Source: an uncultured Granulicella sp. (GTDB taxonomy: Bacteria; Acidobacteriota; Terriglobia; Terriglobales; Acidobacteriaceae). From it: a DNA stretch of 46,535 bases. The stretch is taken from assembly GCA_937873265.1 (NCBI GenBank), contig CALMVL010000017.1:1-46535 (forward strand), given 5' to 3'. The position numbers were made by a program, and so were the translations under genes. The stretch's first letter is position 1; each line of letters begins with the position of its first letter. Shown in pieces: positions 7,003 to 16,411 of this stretch. The notes beneath the pieces were generated by a model that made no database searches, was not told where the DNA came from, and saw only the letters and a list, made by a program, of their open reading frames with translations.

Positions 7003-10000
7003 GTGCGTTGGGGCCGTAGGCGCGGGCGATGGTTGAGGAGGATGCGACTCAGGGCGATATGCGGGTGTGCCGCGGCGGCAGCTCTGTTTGGCGCGCCCGG
7101 CCGGCACCTGGGGGCGCAGGCTCCGCCGTCGCCAACCCAGAGCGTTCCAGCCCCTTCGTCGACCACGGGCGGCAGCGCGACCGGGCAGGGCGCGAATCCG
7201 ACAGCTCCGGCGGCGGTTCCCGAGGCGTCGCAGAAGCCGGCTCCGCAGAGCGAGCAGGGGACCAAGGTCGTGCCGTCCTCGACAGCGGGACAGCCAGTTG
7301 CGCCGACGGTGTGGGATCTGAAGGGGGTGCGGGTCGACAGCATTCAGTTTGAGGGGGTGACTTTTAACGCCAAGGAACAGCTTCCGAACCAACTCGAGCA
7401 GAAGGTCGGGACACCGCTTGACCCGGAGGCTGTTCGCGCCAGCACGCGACGGCTGTTTCAGAGCGGGCGCTATGTCGATATCGCGGTGCGAGCGGTGCGC
7501 ACGAGCGGTGGGGTGGCGCTGTATTTCGCGGGCACGCCGCAATACTTCGTAGGCCGCATCACCATCAATGGGGTGAAGATTGAACGGCTCTCCGCCCTGC
7601 TGGAGTACGCGACCAAGCTCGATCCGGGGACGGCCTTTACGGCTTCCGCAGTGCCCGCTGCCGTGCAGGGCGTGAAGGATACGCTCGCGCGCAATGGGTA
7701 TTACGTGCCGACCGTAACCGCGTCGACTGAGCTCGACAAGGCCAACCAGCAGGAAAATGTGAGCTTCATGGTGGCCACCGGACCGCAGGCGCGCGTGGGC
7801 AATATCACGATCGACGGGAACGATCCCGGGTTGACGGAGCACGATTTTCGCAAGAAGGGCAAGCTCAAGCGGAAGAGCAAGATCACGCGCGACACGACGA
7901 GCAATGCACTGGATGCGCTGCGGGGCGTGTACCAGAAGAAGGATCGGCTGGAAGGCACGGTGACGCTCGAGAAGCAGACCTATGATGCGGCGAACCACCA
8001 GGTCGATTACACGTTTCGCGCGAGCCAGGGGCCGGCGGTGAAGGTCTCGATCGAAGGCGTTAAGGTTTCGAAGTCGAGGCTTAAGCTGCTGATCCCCATC
8101 TTTGAAGAGGGCACGATTGATAACGACCTGCTGAACGAGGGAACGCACAACATTAAGGATTTCCTGCAGCAGCAGGGCTACTTCGACGCGCAGGTCGAGT
8201 ACAAGGTGATCGGCCAGGGAAGCGCGGCCGAGAGCGTCGTGTATACGGTCGACAAGGGCGAGCGACACAAGGTGCTCGAGGTGAACTTCAAGGGAAACAA
8301 GTACCTGAACGAGGACACGCTGCGCGAACGCGTGCAGGTGCAGAAGGCGGACCTGTACGTCCGCAACGGCCGGTACAGCCAGGCGCTGGTGAATGCCGAC
8401 GTAAGCTCGATCCAGGCGATCTACCGGGCAAACGGCTTCTCCTCGGCGAAGGTCACCGCGACGGTGCGGGACATCGACACCGGCAAGAACGGCAAGAATC
8501 TGAAGGTGGGCGGCGTCGATGTGACCTACACCATCGTCGAAGGCGCGCAGCAGAGCTTCGGCACGGTGAAGCTGGTGGGGGTGGATCCATCGCGCGTGGC
8601 CGCGGTAAGCGGTCTGCTGAACGCCCAGGAGGGGCAGCCCTTCTCGCTGATTACGCTTTCGGGCGACCGGGACGCGGTGCTGGGCTACTTCATCAGCAAC
8701 GGCTTCGATCAGGCCAAGGTGGAGATCCGGCAGACGAAGGAAGCGGCCGACCCGACGCGAACGGATGTTGCGCTCGATGTTTCTGAGGGGCAACAGGTGT
8801 CGATTGGCAAGGTGCTGCTTTCGGGCGACACGCGCACCCGGCCAAAGGTGGTCCAGCAGCAGATTACGGTTCATCCGTCTGATCCGCTCGATCAGAGCGC
8901 GCTGCTCGACACGCAGCGCAATCTCTACAACCTGGCTCTGTTCAACGAGGTTGTCGCTGCGGTGCAGAATCCACAGGGGCAGGTTCCGGAGAAGAATGTG
9001 CTGATTCAGTTGACGGAGGCGCGGCGGTGGGATGTGACCTACGGCTTCGGCTTCGAGGCACAGACAGGTACGCCGAGCCGCGGGATGATCTCGCCTGCGT
9101 CGGCCATCCTGCTGGGGCTGAATCCGAACGACACGGCACAGTATTCGCAGAACGGAAAGGCGGGCGTCAGCCCGCGGGTGTCGCTCGATGTGTCGCGAAT
9201 TAACCTGCGTGGAACCGACCAGTCGCTGACGCTGCATACGACCTATGGTTTGCTCGAGACGGTGGCCACGATGTCGTACAACACGCCGCATCTGTTCGGC
9301 AATCGCAACTTCGCCGCGACGGCGACGGGCGGCTACTCGAATGTGCAGAACATCACCACATTTACGGCGTCGACCCTGCAGGCGGACTTTCGCGTGAGCG
9401 AACGGTATGGCCGCAAGGATACGTTTATCTACGACTTTCAGTACCGCCGGGTGAAGGTCGATCCGGGCACGCTGCAAGTTTCCGCGAACCTGATTCCGCT
9501 GCTGTCGCAGCCGGTGCGCGTGGGCGGACCGGGCGTGACGTGGCTGCACGACACGCGAAGTCCGAGTCCGCTGGACGCGCATAAGGGCTCGTACACGTCC
9601 GTGGCGGAGTTCTGGGCGGCGTCGCAGTTCGGATCGCAGACGAGCTTCAATCGCGTCGATGTGTCCAACTCCACGTACTACCAGTTCGGCAAGCACAAGT
9701 ACGTTTTGGCGCGTAACACGCGTTTCGGCTTCGAGAACGCGTTCGGCAAGAATCCGAATGCGGGGAATTCCGTGTGCCTGGGCGTTCTGCTGACGACCAA
9801 TCCGAGCTGCAGCGCGGTTCCGCTGCCAGAGCGGTTGTATGCCGGTGGGGCCTCGTCGTTGCGCGGATTTTCGATCAACTCGGCCGGTCCCCGTGACCTG
9901 CAGACGGGCTTTCCGGTCGGTGGGACGGCTGTGATTATCAATCAGCTGGAGCTTCGGCTGCCGCCGCCGACGTTGCCGGTGGTCGGCAGCAGCGTGAGCT

Positions 10001-10338
10001 TTGTTGTGTTTCACGACATGGGCAACGTCTTCCAGAATGCGAGCGACCTGTTTCCGAGCTTTACCCGCTTTCATCAGCCGAACCAGACGACCTGCTATGA
10101 CGTTTCGAGTGTTGCGGTCGTGACGTCGCACGTCGGCACCTGCTCCTTCAACTACTTTTCCCATGCGATCGGCCTGGGAGCTCGGTATAACACGCCGGTC
10201 GGTCCGATTCGTGCAGATTTTAGTTACAATCTGAACCCGACGGTTTACCCGGTGCTGTATGACTTCAGCAATAGCAATCCACATTCCGGCAACTCGGGAC
10301 ACTTCAACTTTTTCTTCAGCATTGGACAGAGCTTCTAG
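7003..10338 (+). CDS. bamA: Omp85-family outer membrane assembly protein (BamA/TamA-like) with seven POTRA-like repeats
   Basis: Omp85 proteins fold beta-barrel proteins into the outer membrane. The ~1111-residue product has a basic N-terminus and hydrophobic signal segment (CGCAAAAALFGA), a Pro/Ser/Thr-rich linker to about residue 100, then repeated POTRA units up to about 673 and a 16-strand-type barrel. I count seven POTRA-like units of about 80 residues (starts near VRVDSIQF, FVGRITI, VGNITI, VKVSIEG, HKVLEVNF, SFGTVKL, SIGKVLL). The barrel has the conserved lid motif as LRGFSINSAGPRD and ends in Phe. GTG 7003 is chosen for AGAGGA 8 bases upstream; GTG 6949 and ATG 7042 are alternatives. 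The next gene begins immediately after the stop. Presence of tamB in the operon means a TamA-like role is possible. Confidence 0.9.
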   Translation: MRWGRRRGRWLRRMRLRAICGCAAAAALFGAPGRHLGAQAPPSPTQSVPAPSSTTGGSATGQGANPTAPAAVPEASQKPAPQSEQGTKVVPSSTAGQPVAPTVWDLKGVRVDSIQFEGVTFNAKEQLPNQLEQKVGTPLDPEAVRASTRRLFQSGRYVDIAVRAVRTSGGVALYFAGTPQYFVGRITINGVKIERLSALLEYATKLDPGTAFTASAVPAAVQGVKDTLARNGYYVPTVTASTELDKANQQENVSFMVATGPQARVGNITIDGNDPGLTEHDFRKKGKLKRKSKITRDTTSNALDALRGVYQKKDRLEGTVTLEKQTYDAANHQVDYTFRASQGPAVKVSIEGVKVSKSRLKLLIPIFEEGTIDNDLLNEGTHNIKDFLQQQGYFDAQVEYKVIGQGSAAESVVYTVDKGERHKVLEVNFKGNKYLNEDTLRERVQVQKADLYVRNGRYSQALVNADVSSIQAIYRANGFSSAKVTATVRDIDTGKNGKNLKVGGVDVTYTIVEGAQQSFGTVKLVGVDPSRVAAVSGLLNAQEGQPFSLITLSGDRDAVLGYFISNGFDQAKVEIRQTKEAADPTRTDVALDVSEGQQVSIGKVLLSGDTRTRPKVVQQQITVHPSDPLDQSALLDTQRNLYNLALFNEVVAAVQNPQGQVPEKNVLIQLTEARRWDVTYGFGFEAQTGTPSRGMISPASAILLGLNPNDTAQYSQNGKAGVSPRVSLDVSRINLRGTDQSLTLHTTYGLLETVATMSYNTPHLFGNRNFAATATGGYSNVQNITTFTASTLQADFRVSERYGRKDTFIYDFQYRRVKVDPGTLQVSANLIPLLSQPVRVGGPGVTWLHDTRSPSPLDAHKGSYTSVAEFWAASQFGSQTSFNRVDVSNSTYYQFGKHKYVLARNTRFGFENAFGKNPNAGNSVCLGVLLTTNPSCSAVPLPERLYAGGASSLRGFSINSAGPRDLQTGFPVGGTAVIINQLELRLPPPTLPVVGSSVSFVVFHDMGNVFQNASDLFPSFTRFHQPNQTTCYDVSSVAVVTSHVGTCSFNYFSHAIGLGARYNTPVGPIRADFSYNLNPTVYPVLYDFSNSNPHSGNSGHFNFFFSIGQSF

Positions 10339-11124
10339 ATGATGACGCTCGCTCAAGTCGTTGATCGCGGTCTGCTGGGCCGGCCCTTGCGGCTGATTGC
10401 AGCAGTGCTGCTGGCGGTCTCTCCATGCGTTGGGCAGCAGGGCGCGCCGACCGAGGGCGCGGCGAACGCGTCACCCCGGCAACCGGGGGAGGTTATCGAC
10501 CGCGTGGTTGCTGTGGTGAATCAGGATCCGGTGCTTGACAGCGACCTCGACGAGGAGCGCCGATTTGTGAGCTTCCAGCCGATCACGGACCCCACGGGCT
10601 CGTTCTCGCGGCAGCGGGCGCTCGAACGGCTGATTGATCGCACGCTGATCCTGCAGCAGGCCAAGATCCAGGCGCAGCCGCCGGTTTCGGACAGCAAACT
10701 GGATGCCGAACTGCTGCAGCTGCGGAAGGATCTGCCTGCCTGCAGGCAGTACCAGTGCCAGACCGATGCGGGCTGGAAGCGGTATGTCAGCGATCACGGG
10801 TTCACGATGGCGGAGCTGCGCGAGCGCTGGCGGCAGCGCATGGAGGTCCTTGATTTTATCGAGCTGCGATTTCGCGGGGGCATCCAGATCTCCCAAGCGG
10901 AGATTGACAGCTACTACACGAAGTCGCTGCTGCCGGAGTACCGCAAGCAGGGGGTAGTTGCGCCCAAGGTGGATGCGATTTCGGATCGGATCCGGGAGGT
11001 GCTGCTGGAGCAGCAGGTGAGCAGCCTGTTGAGTGACTGGTTGAAGTCGCTGCGCGCGCAGGGCAGTATCCGCATCATGAGCGCCGACGATACTTTGCCG
11101 GAGGAGGGCGTCGTCGAACCATGA
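10339..11124 (+). CDS. SurA N-terminal-domain periplasmic chaperone-like protein without PPIase domain
   Basis: The 261-residue protein has a signal peptide (LRLIAAVLLAVSPCVGQQ) and then the SurA N-terminal signature EVIDRVVAVVNQDPVLDSDLDEERRF, followed by helices such as RALERLIDRTLILQQAKIQ and GFTMAELRERWRQRMEVLDFIELRFR. SurA escorts unfolded outer membrane proteins across the periplasm to the BAM machine. The parvulin (peptidyl-prolyl isomerase) domains found in Escherichia coli SurA are absent: after the chaperone module only a short C-terminal helix (DRIREVLLEQQVSSLLSDWLKSLR) remains. It starts directly after the bamA stop and overlaps tamB by ATGA, so the three are surely an operon. The specific gene name surA is not assigned because of the missing domains. 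Confidence 0.85.
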   Translation: MMTLAQVVDRGLLGRPLRLIAAVLLAVSPCVGQQGAPTEGAANASPRQPGEVIDRVVAVVNQDPVLDSDLDEERRFVSFQPITDPTGSFSRQRALERLIDRTLILQQAKIQAQPPVSDSKLDAELLQLRKDLPACRQYQCQTDAGWKRYVSDHGFTMAELRERWRQRMEVLDFIELRFRGGIQISQAEIDSYYTKSLLPEYRKQGVVAPKVDAISDRIREVLLEQQVSSLLSDWLKSLRAQGSIRIMSADDTLPEEGVVEP

Positions 11125-14100
11125 GCCCCCAGCCGCCGATTGATCCGCAGGACACGTCTGCAATGCCGCCTCCGGCGACACCGCCCCGCTCGCGGCGGAG
11201 ATCGATCGGGCTGCGCATCGCGCGCGCTTTTGCCTGGTTCGGCCTCGTTCTTGTGCTGTTGGTGGCGTTGGGCCTGCTGGGCATCACCTGGTACTCGAAG
11301 ACACCCGATTTTGAGCGGCGCGTGAGCACGGAGGTGGTGCAGGTTCTGCAGGATTCGACCGGCGGCCGCGTCGAACTGGGAAGGATTTCGATCGACCTGT
11401 GGCATCTGGCGATCGAAGTGGATGGCCTGGTCATCCACGGTCTCGAGCCGGCCGGCGAAGCGCCGTACATTGCGGTGGATAAAATCCTGATCCGGCTCAA
11501 GATCAACACCGTACTCTCGCACACGGTGGGAAGGGGCGCGCAGTCGCACCTCGGCTTGAACTTCCTGCGGGCGGATCAGCCGCGCATCCACCTGATCATC
11601 GACAAGGACGGCAAAACCAACCAGCCGACGCCGAAGACGCCGAGCACCAGCACGGAGCCGCTGCAGAATACGCTGCTCGATTTTCAGGCGAAGGAGGTCG
11701 AGGTGGCCAATGGGGTGGCCCTGATCAACGATCGCGCCATCCCGCTCGATGCGGCCGCGCGCGATCTGCAGGCGACAGTTCGATACCTGCCATCGACCGA
11801 TCGATACGGAGCGACGATCGACCTGAACGACCTGCGTACGAGAACGGCCAAGGAGCCGGAGGCGCAGTCGCGGCTGCACCTGGAGGCGCAGATTGGGCGC
11901 GACATTGCGACGGTGGACCGGTTCGACTTTCACACCGGAGCCGACTCCGAGCTCGAGGCGACGGCCGCCATCCAGCACTTCGCGAAGCCGGAGTGGCAGG
12001 TGGGCGTTGACGGCTCGCTCGCGCTCAAACAGATTTCGGTGCTGGGCGGCGTTGCGGGTCTGAACGCGGGGGCGCTGGAGCTGCACGTGAAGGGGCACAA
12101 CTGCTACACCGCGCCCGTCGAAGCGCAGAAGCAGCAGCCGCGCTTCTGGCAGCGCCGGCATCCGAAGGACGCCGGGAAGCCAAGCACGGCTGTTTTGCCG
12201 CCGGATCCGGACTGCCAGGCGGGGTATCTGGTGGTGGGTGAGGTTAAGCTGCACAATGCGGGCTACCGCGATGAGAACGTGCGGCTGCATGACATCAATG
12301 GCGGGGCACAGCTCCATGTGACGCCGACGGAGCTGCTGTTTACGGCGCTCACCGGGTATTTGCCAGGCGGGGGAAGTGCTGCGGGCGAGTTGCGGATCTC
12401 GAACTGGCTGGGCGAGGTGCCGTCGAGTGCGCCGTCCGAATCACCGACGACGGTAGCCGCCGCGAAGACGGCCAACAACGTCGCCAAAGGCGCGGGTGCA
12501 GCGCAGCCTGTGCAGTCGGTGAACATTACGCCGGTCGAGCGCGCGCAGGCGTTCCTGAAGGTCACGGTGGATCGCATTCCGCTGCGCACGCTGCTGGATA
12601 TCGCCGGCCCGGAGCACTATGGCGATCTTGGCTTTGACACGGCGATCTCCGGACCGGTGACGGCGGAGTGGGGTGGGCCTGCCACCGAGATCGCCGACAC
12701 CGTAAACGTGGACGGGAGTCTGAGCTTTGCACCCACCGGGGTGCGGCGGCGCGGGGCGGCGGCGAACGTTCCGGTGCGCGGAGAGGCTGTGGCGCACTAT
12801 CGCGGGGCATCGCAGACGGTGACGCTCGATCGAGTTTCGCTGCAGACACTTGCCTCAACGCTGAACGCCAGCGGAACGTTGGGAGTGAACAACGGCGATC
12901 CCCTGACGAATCTGCGACTCGACCTCCAAGCGCGGGATCTGGGCGAGTACGACCAGATGCTGCAGACGCTTGGATTTGAGGCGAATGGAAAGAAAGGATC
13001 CGCGGCGCTTCCCGTGGTGCTGCATGGGACGCTCGGCTTCCAGGGAACAGCGAGGGGCCGACTTCGGGCGATCGACGTCAAAGGACACCTCCAAGCCAAT
13101 CAGATTGAGGCGAAGCTGGGCAGTCAGGCCGACGTACTCATTGATTCGGTCGTGGCGGATGCCGAGTACACGCCCGCGGGCGTTTCGGTCGCGAGCTCGA
13201 CCATCAAGCGGCAGTCGGCGGTGCTGAACGTCGCCGGCTCGTTTAAGCCGCGGCGGGCCGTTTCTCGACGAGGGGTGGTGTCGTATGTGTGGGATGACGG
13301 AACGACGGTCGACGCCAAGGTTCAGCTGGCGAACGCGCAGGTCGCCGACGTGCTCCAGCTTGCGGGGCAGCAGGGCAAGGTGGACCTGACCGGCACGATG
13401 AACGTCAACGTGCATGGGGCTGGAACGCTTAAGAACATCTCGGGCGGCGGACAGATCGCGCTGACGAACGGCGTCGCGTATGGCGAGCCGTATGAGAGCG
13501 CGGTGGTGACTGCGACCCTGAACGGCAGGCAGGTAGAGGCCAGCAATGTGGCGCTGCGGCTGCACGGGATGCAGATCGCGGGCAACGGCGGATACAACCT
13601 GGACACAGAGCGGCTGCATGCGCACATCGAGGGTGACCATCTGCAGCTGTCAAAGTTCGTTCTGGTGCAGAAGCAGAAACTGAATGCGGACGGGGTGTTG
13701 AGCCTGCGCGCCGATGCCGACGGCACGTTGAAAGAGCCGGGGCTGACGGCGAACCTGAACCTGACCAATACGAACTACAACGGGCAGCAACTGGGACAGC
13801 TGGCGGCGAACCTGCACAGTCAGGGCACGAACCTGTTCTACAGCCTCACCTCCAACCTGGTGTCGACCAGCGTCCAGGCGCAGGGACAGACCTCGCTGGT
13901 GGGCAACTACGACACGGACGCGAAGCTGACGCTCACGGGATTCGACATCGGTAAGGCGATGGCGATTCTTTCGCCGGGAAACACGCTGAAGGCGCAGTCT
14001 TCGATCAACGGCACGGTCACGGTCCATGGTCCGGTCAAAACGCCCACGGCCTTGACAGCAACGGCGGAGCTCAGCCCGGTGGACGTGACGGTGCAGGGGT

Positions 14101-15518
14101 TTGATCTGAAGGCGCAGAGCCCGCTGCGTGTAGGCCTGCGCAACGGCGTGGCCACGCTGGAGGAGGTGCACATCACGGGGCAGGACACGGATCTGCGCGC
14201 CAGCGGCACGGTTGAGCTGCTCGGGGTGACGGACCCCAAGGGCGGCGTGATCAACGTGCGGTCGACGGGATCGCTGAATGTGGCGCTGCTGCACACCTTT
14301 GACCGCGACGTGACCTCCGACGGCAAGGTCACGTTTGAGGTGACGGCAGGCGGACGGGTAAAGAATCCGGCGCTTACCGGCAACGTTGACTTCCAGAAGG
14401 TCGATCTCGCTCTTGACGGCATACCGAACGGACTCAGCAATTTGACGGGCCGGCTGGTCTTCAACGAAAACCGTCTCCAGGTCGAGAATCTGACCGCGAC
14501 GACGGGCGGCGGCACGCTCAAGATTGGCGGATTTCTGACGTACAGGAACGGCATCTTCGCCGACCTGACCGCGACCGCCGATGCGACGCGCATCCGGCTT
14601 TACGGGCTGAGCGGCACCGCGAACACAAGTCTGCAGCTGCAGGGCACGTCGGATTCCATGCTGCTGAGCGGCAACGTGCTGCTGACGCGTTTCGGGGTTG
14701 GCGCCGATGTGGACTTCGCCGCGTTCGCCGGATCAGGCGGGGTGAGCGCTCCGCCGGACCCGGACTCGATCACCAATAAAATCCGCATGGATATCCGGGT
14801 GCAGAGTTCGCCGCAGCTGGATTTCCAGAACTCCTATGCCAAGCTGGCCGGAACCGTGGACCTGACGGTCCGCGGGACGGTTGCCGAGCCGAGCGTACTG
14901 GGCCGCATCCAGATCACCGAGGGCAGCGCGACCTTTGCCGGAACCAAATACCAGGTGCAACGCGGAACAATCTACTTCGCCAACCCGGTCCGGATCGACC
15001 CGTTGATCGACCTCGACGTAACCGCGCGTGTGGAGAATTACGACATCACCATCAGCCTGCACGGCACCACGACCAACCTGAAGCCGACCTACCGCTCCGA
15101 GCCGCCGCTGAGCGAGTCGGACGTGTTTGCTCTGCTGGCGCTCGGCCGGACGCAGGAGGAGGCGCAGATCTACTCCGAACAGCAGACGCAGGCCGGCACC
15201 GATCCGACGACGAGCGCTTTGCTGGGCGGGGCGCTGAACGCAACGGTGAGCAATCGGGTGTCAAAGCTGTTCGGCGGCGGCAGCGTCAAGATCGACCCGT
15301 CGTTTGTCGGCACGCTGGGCACGGCGTCGCCGCGGATCACGGTGCAGCAGCAGCTCTCGCAGCAGCTCTCCGTAACCTTTGCCACGGACGTCAACTCGTC
15401 GCAGCAGCAGCTCATCTCGGCGCAGTATGCCGTGAGCGACGACCAATCGATCGTGATTACTCGGGATGAGACCGGCGTCTTCAGCATCGTGTACAAGCTG
15501 CGGAAACGATACCGCTAG
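11121..15518 (+). CDS. tamB: TamB-family translocation and assembly module / AsmA-like lipid-bridge protein (DUF490)
   Basis: TamB-family proteins are anchored in the inner membrane and span the periplasm as a long beta groove, working with an Omp85 partner and in phospholipid transport. The 1465-residue protein has a basic N-terminus and one membrane helix (about residues 34-58, FAWFGLVLVLLVALGLLGITWY), a very long beta-rich region with repeats of the ...LNASGTLGV... / ...GTVELLG... type, and the C-terminal DUF490 domain. That domain shows LSESDVFALLALGRTQEEAQ and finishes with DETGVFSIVYKLRKRYR, both family hallmarks. It overlaps the SurA-like gene by 4 bases. Length is near that of typical TamB (about 1260) with a longer middle. 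Confidence 0.92.
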   Translation: MSPQPPIDPQDTSAMPPPATPPRSRRRSIGLRIARAFAWFGLVLVLLVALGLLGITWYSKTPDFERRVSTEVVQVLQDSTGGRVELGRISIDLWHLAIEVDGLVIHGLEPAGEAPYIAVDKILIRLKINTVLSHTVGRGAQSHLGLNFLRADQPRIHLIIDKDGKTNQPTPKTPSTSTEPLQNTLLDFQAKEVEVANGVALINDRAIPLDAAARDLQATVRYLPSTDRYGATIDLNDLRTRTAKEPEAQSRLHLEAQIGRDIATVDRFDFHTGADSELEATAAIQHFAKPEWQVGVDGSLALKQISVLGGVAGLNAGALELHVKGHNCYTAPVEAQKQQPRFWQRRHPKDAGKPSTAVLPPDPDCQAGYLVVGEVKLHNAGYRDENVRLHDINGGAQLHVTPTELLFTALTGYLPGGGSAAGELRISNWLGEVPSSAPSESPTTVAAAKTANNVAKGAGAAQPVQSVNITPVERAQAFLKVTVDRIPLRTLLDIAGPEHYGDLGFDTAISGPVTAEWGGPATEIADTVNVDGSLSFAPTGVRRRGAAANVPVRGEAVAHYRGASQTVTLDRVSLQTLASTLNASGTLGVNNGDPLTNLRLDLQARDLGEYDQMLQTLGFEANGKKGSAALPVVLHGTLGFQGTARGRLRAIDVKGHLQANQIEAKLGSQADVLIDSVVADAEYTPAGVSVASSTIKRQSAVLNVAGSFKPRRAVSRRGVVSYVWDDGTTVDAKVQLANAQVADVLQLAGQQGKVDLTGTMNVNVHGAGTLKNISGGGQIALTNGVAYGEPYESAVVTATLNGRQVEASNVALRLHGMQIAGNGGYNLDTERLHAHIEGDHLQLSKFVLVQKQKLNADGVLSLRADADGTLKEPGLTANLNLTNTNYNGQQLGQLAANLHSQGTNLFYSLTSNLVSTSVQAQGQTSLVGNYDTDAKLTLTGFDIGKAMAILSPGNTLKAQSSINGTVTVHGPVKTPTALTATAELSPVDVTVQGFDLKAQSPLRVGLRNGVATLEEVHITGQDTDLRASGTVELLGVTDPKGGVINVRSTGSLNVALLHTFDRDVTSDGKVTFEVTAGGRVKNPALTGNVDFQKVDLALDGIPNGLSNLTGRLVFNENRLQVENLTATTGGGTLKIGGFLTYRNGIFADLTATADATRIRLYGLSGTANTSLQLQGTSDSMLLSGNVLLTRFGVGADVDFAAFAGSGGVSAPPDPDSITNKIRMDIRVQSSPQLDFQNSYAKLAGTVDLTVRGTVAEPSVLGRIQITEGSATFAGTKYQVQRGTIYFANPVRIDPLIDLDVTARVENYDITISLHGTTTNLKPTYRSEPPLSESDVFALLALGRTQEEAQIYSEQQTQAGTDPTTSALLGGALNATVSNRVSKLFGGGSVKIDPSFVGTLGTASPRITVQQQLSQQLSVTFATDVNSSQQQLISAQYAVSDDQSIVITRDETGVFSIVYKLRKRYR

Positions 15519-15592
15519 CCAATCTTTCACGGCCTGCGTAAGCTCCTGGTTAAGGTCGGGATGGGTGCAGGTCTGTCCCGCGAAGGAGGACT

Positions 15593-16372
15593 ATGGCGGC
15601 CTATCGAGTTCGCAGGTGGATAACGGGCGCGGTGCTCGGCTTGGGTCTGGCTTTGGTGGGTACGCGTGGCGGGCTGCCTCAGAGTGCCAGTTCCGGAGAC
15701 GCCCAGATCGAGGCGGAGGTCTCGAAGGCTCTCGACGCGAAGCAGTTTGCGAACGTGAAATCTTCAGTGCAGGATGGCGTGGTCATGCTAAGCGGCACGG
15801 TGGATGTGTATCGCGCGAAGGAAGACGCCGAGCGGAAGGTGCATCGTCGTAAAGGTGTGAAGAGCGTGAGCAATCAAATCGAGGTCGCCGGACCCACCGT
15901 GGAAGACGGAACGCTGCGCAACAAGCTGGCCGAGAAGCTCGCGTACGATCGCGTCGGCTATGGCACGACCGCGTTCAACGCGCTGACCATCGGCGTGGTG
16001 AACGGTGTGGTGACGCTGGGCGGCACAGCGTACGGCCCGACTGACAAGGACTCGGCGCTGAGTTTGGTCGAGAACTATCCGGGCGTGAAGGATGTGATCG
16101 ACAACATTGAGGTTGCGCCGGTTTCGCCGATGGACGACCGCATCCGGCTGGCCGAGGCGCGCGCGATCTACGGGACCTCGCAGCTGAACAAATATGCGAT
16201 CGATCCGGCCAAGCCGATTCGCATCACCGTGGTCAACGGCAATGTAACACTCTCGGGAGTGGTTGATAGCCAGGCCGATAAGGACATTGCGAACATACGG
16301 GCGAATCAGGTTCCTGGAGTGTTCAAGGTGGTCAACAATCTACAGGTTGCCGGAGCGCGGGAAAGCCAGTAA
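15593..16372 (+). CDS. Secreted protein with three BON domains
   Basis: BON domains are ~60-residue alpha/beta modules of periplasmic proteins such as OsmY, thought to bind phospholipid or envelope surfaces. The 259-residue protein has a signal peptide (ITGAVLGLGLALVGTRGGLPQSA) and three consecutive BON repeats at about 36-100, 108-178 and 186-256. Each carries the typical VxxGVVxLxGTV strand pair (VQDGVVMLSGTV, VVNGVVTLGGTA, VVNGNVTLSGVV) and a GVxxVxNxIxV ending. AAGGAGG lies just upstream of ATG 15593. The gene follows tamB by 74 bases in the same direction, so it may be read from the envelope operon, and it fits that theme. A precise function cannot be stated. Confidence 0.88.
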   Translation: MAAYRVRRWITGAVLGLGLALVGTRGGLPQSASSGDAQIEAEVSKALDAKQFANVKSSVQDGVVMLSGTVDVYRAKEDAERKVHRRKGVKSVSNQIEVAGPTVEDGTLRNKLAEKLAYDRVGYGTTAFNALTIGVVNGVVTLGGTAYGPTDKDSALSLVENYPGVKDVIDNIEVAPVSPMDDRIRLAEARAIYGTSQLNKYAIDPAKPIRITVVNGNVTLSGVVDSQADKDIANIRANQVPGVFKVVNNLQVAGARESQ

Positions 16373-16411
16373 TCCCTGCTGGTTGGGGGCTGGCTTCGGT
16401 ACCATGGAAAG

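Noticed and set aside
6850-10356. Very long open frame on the minus strand opposite bamA
   Set aside because: It is the mirror of a clear Omp85 gene; the product is Arg/Leu/His-rich with no domain. High GC makes stop codons rare in this antisense frame.
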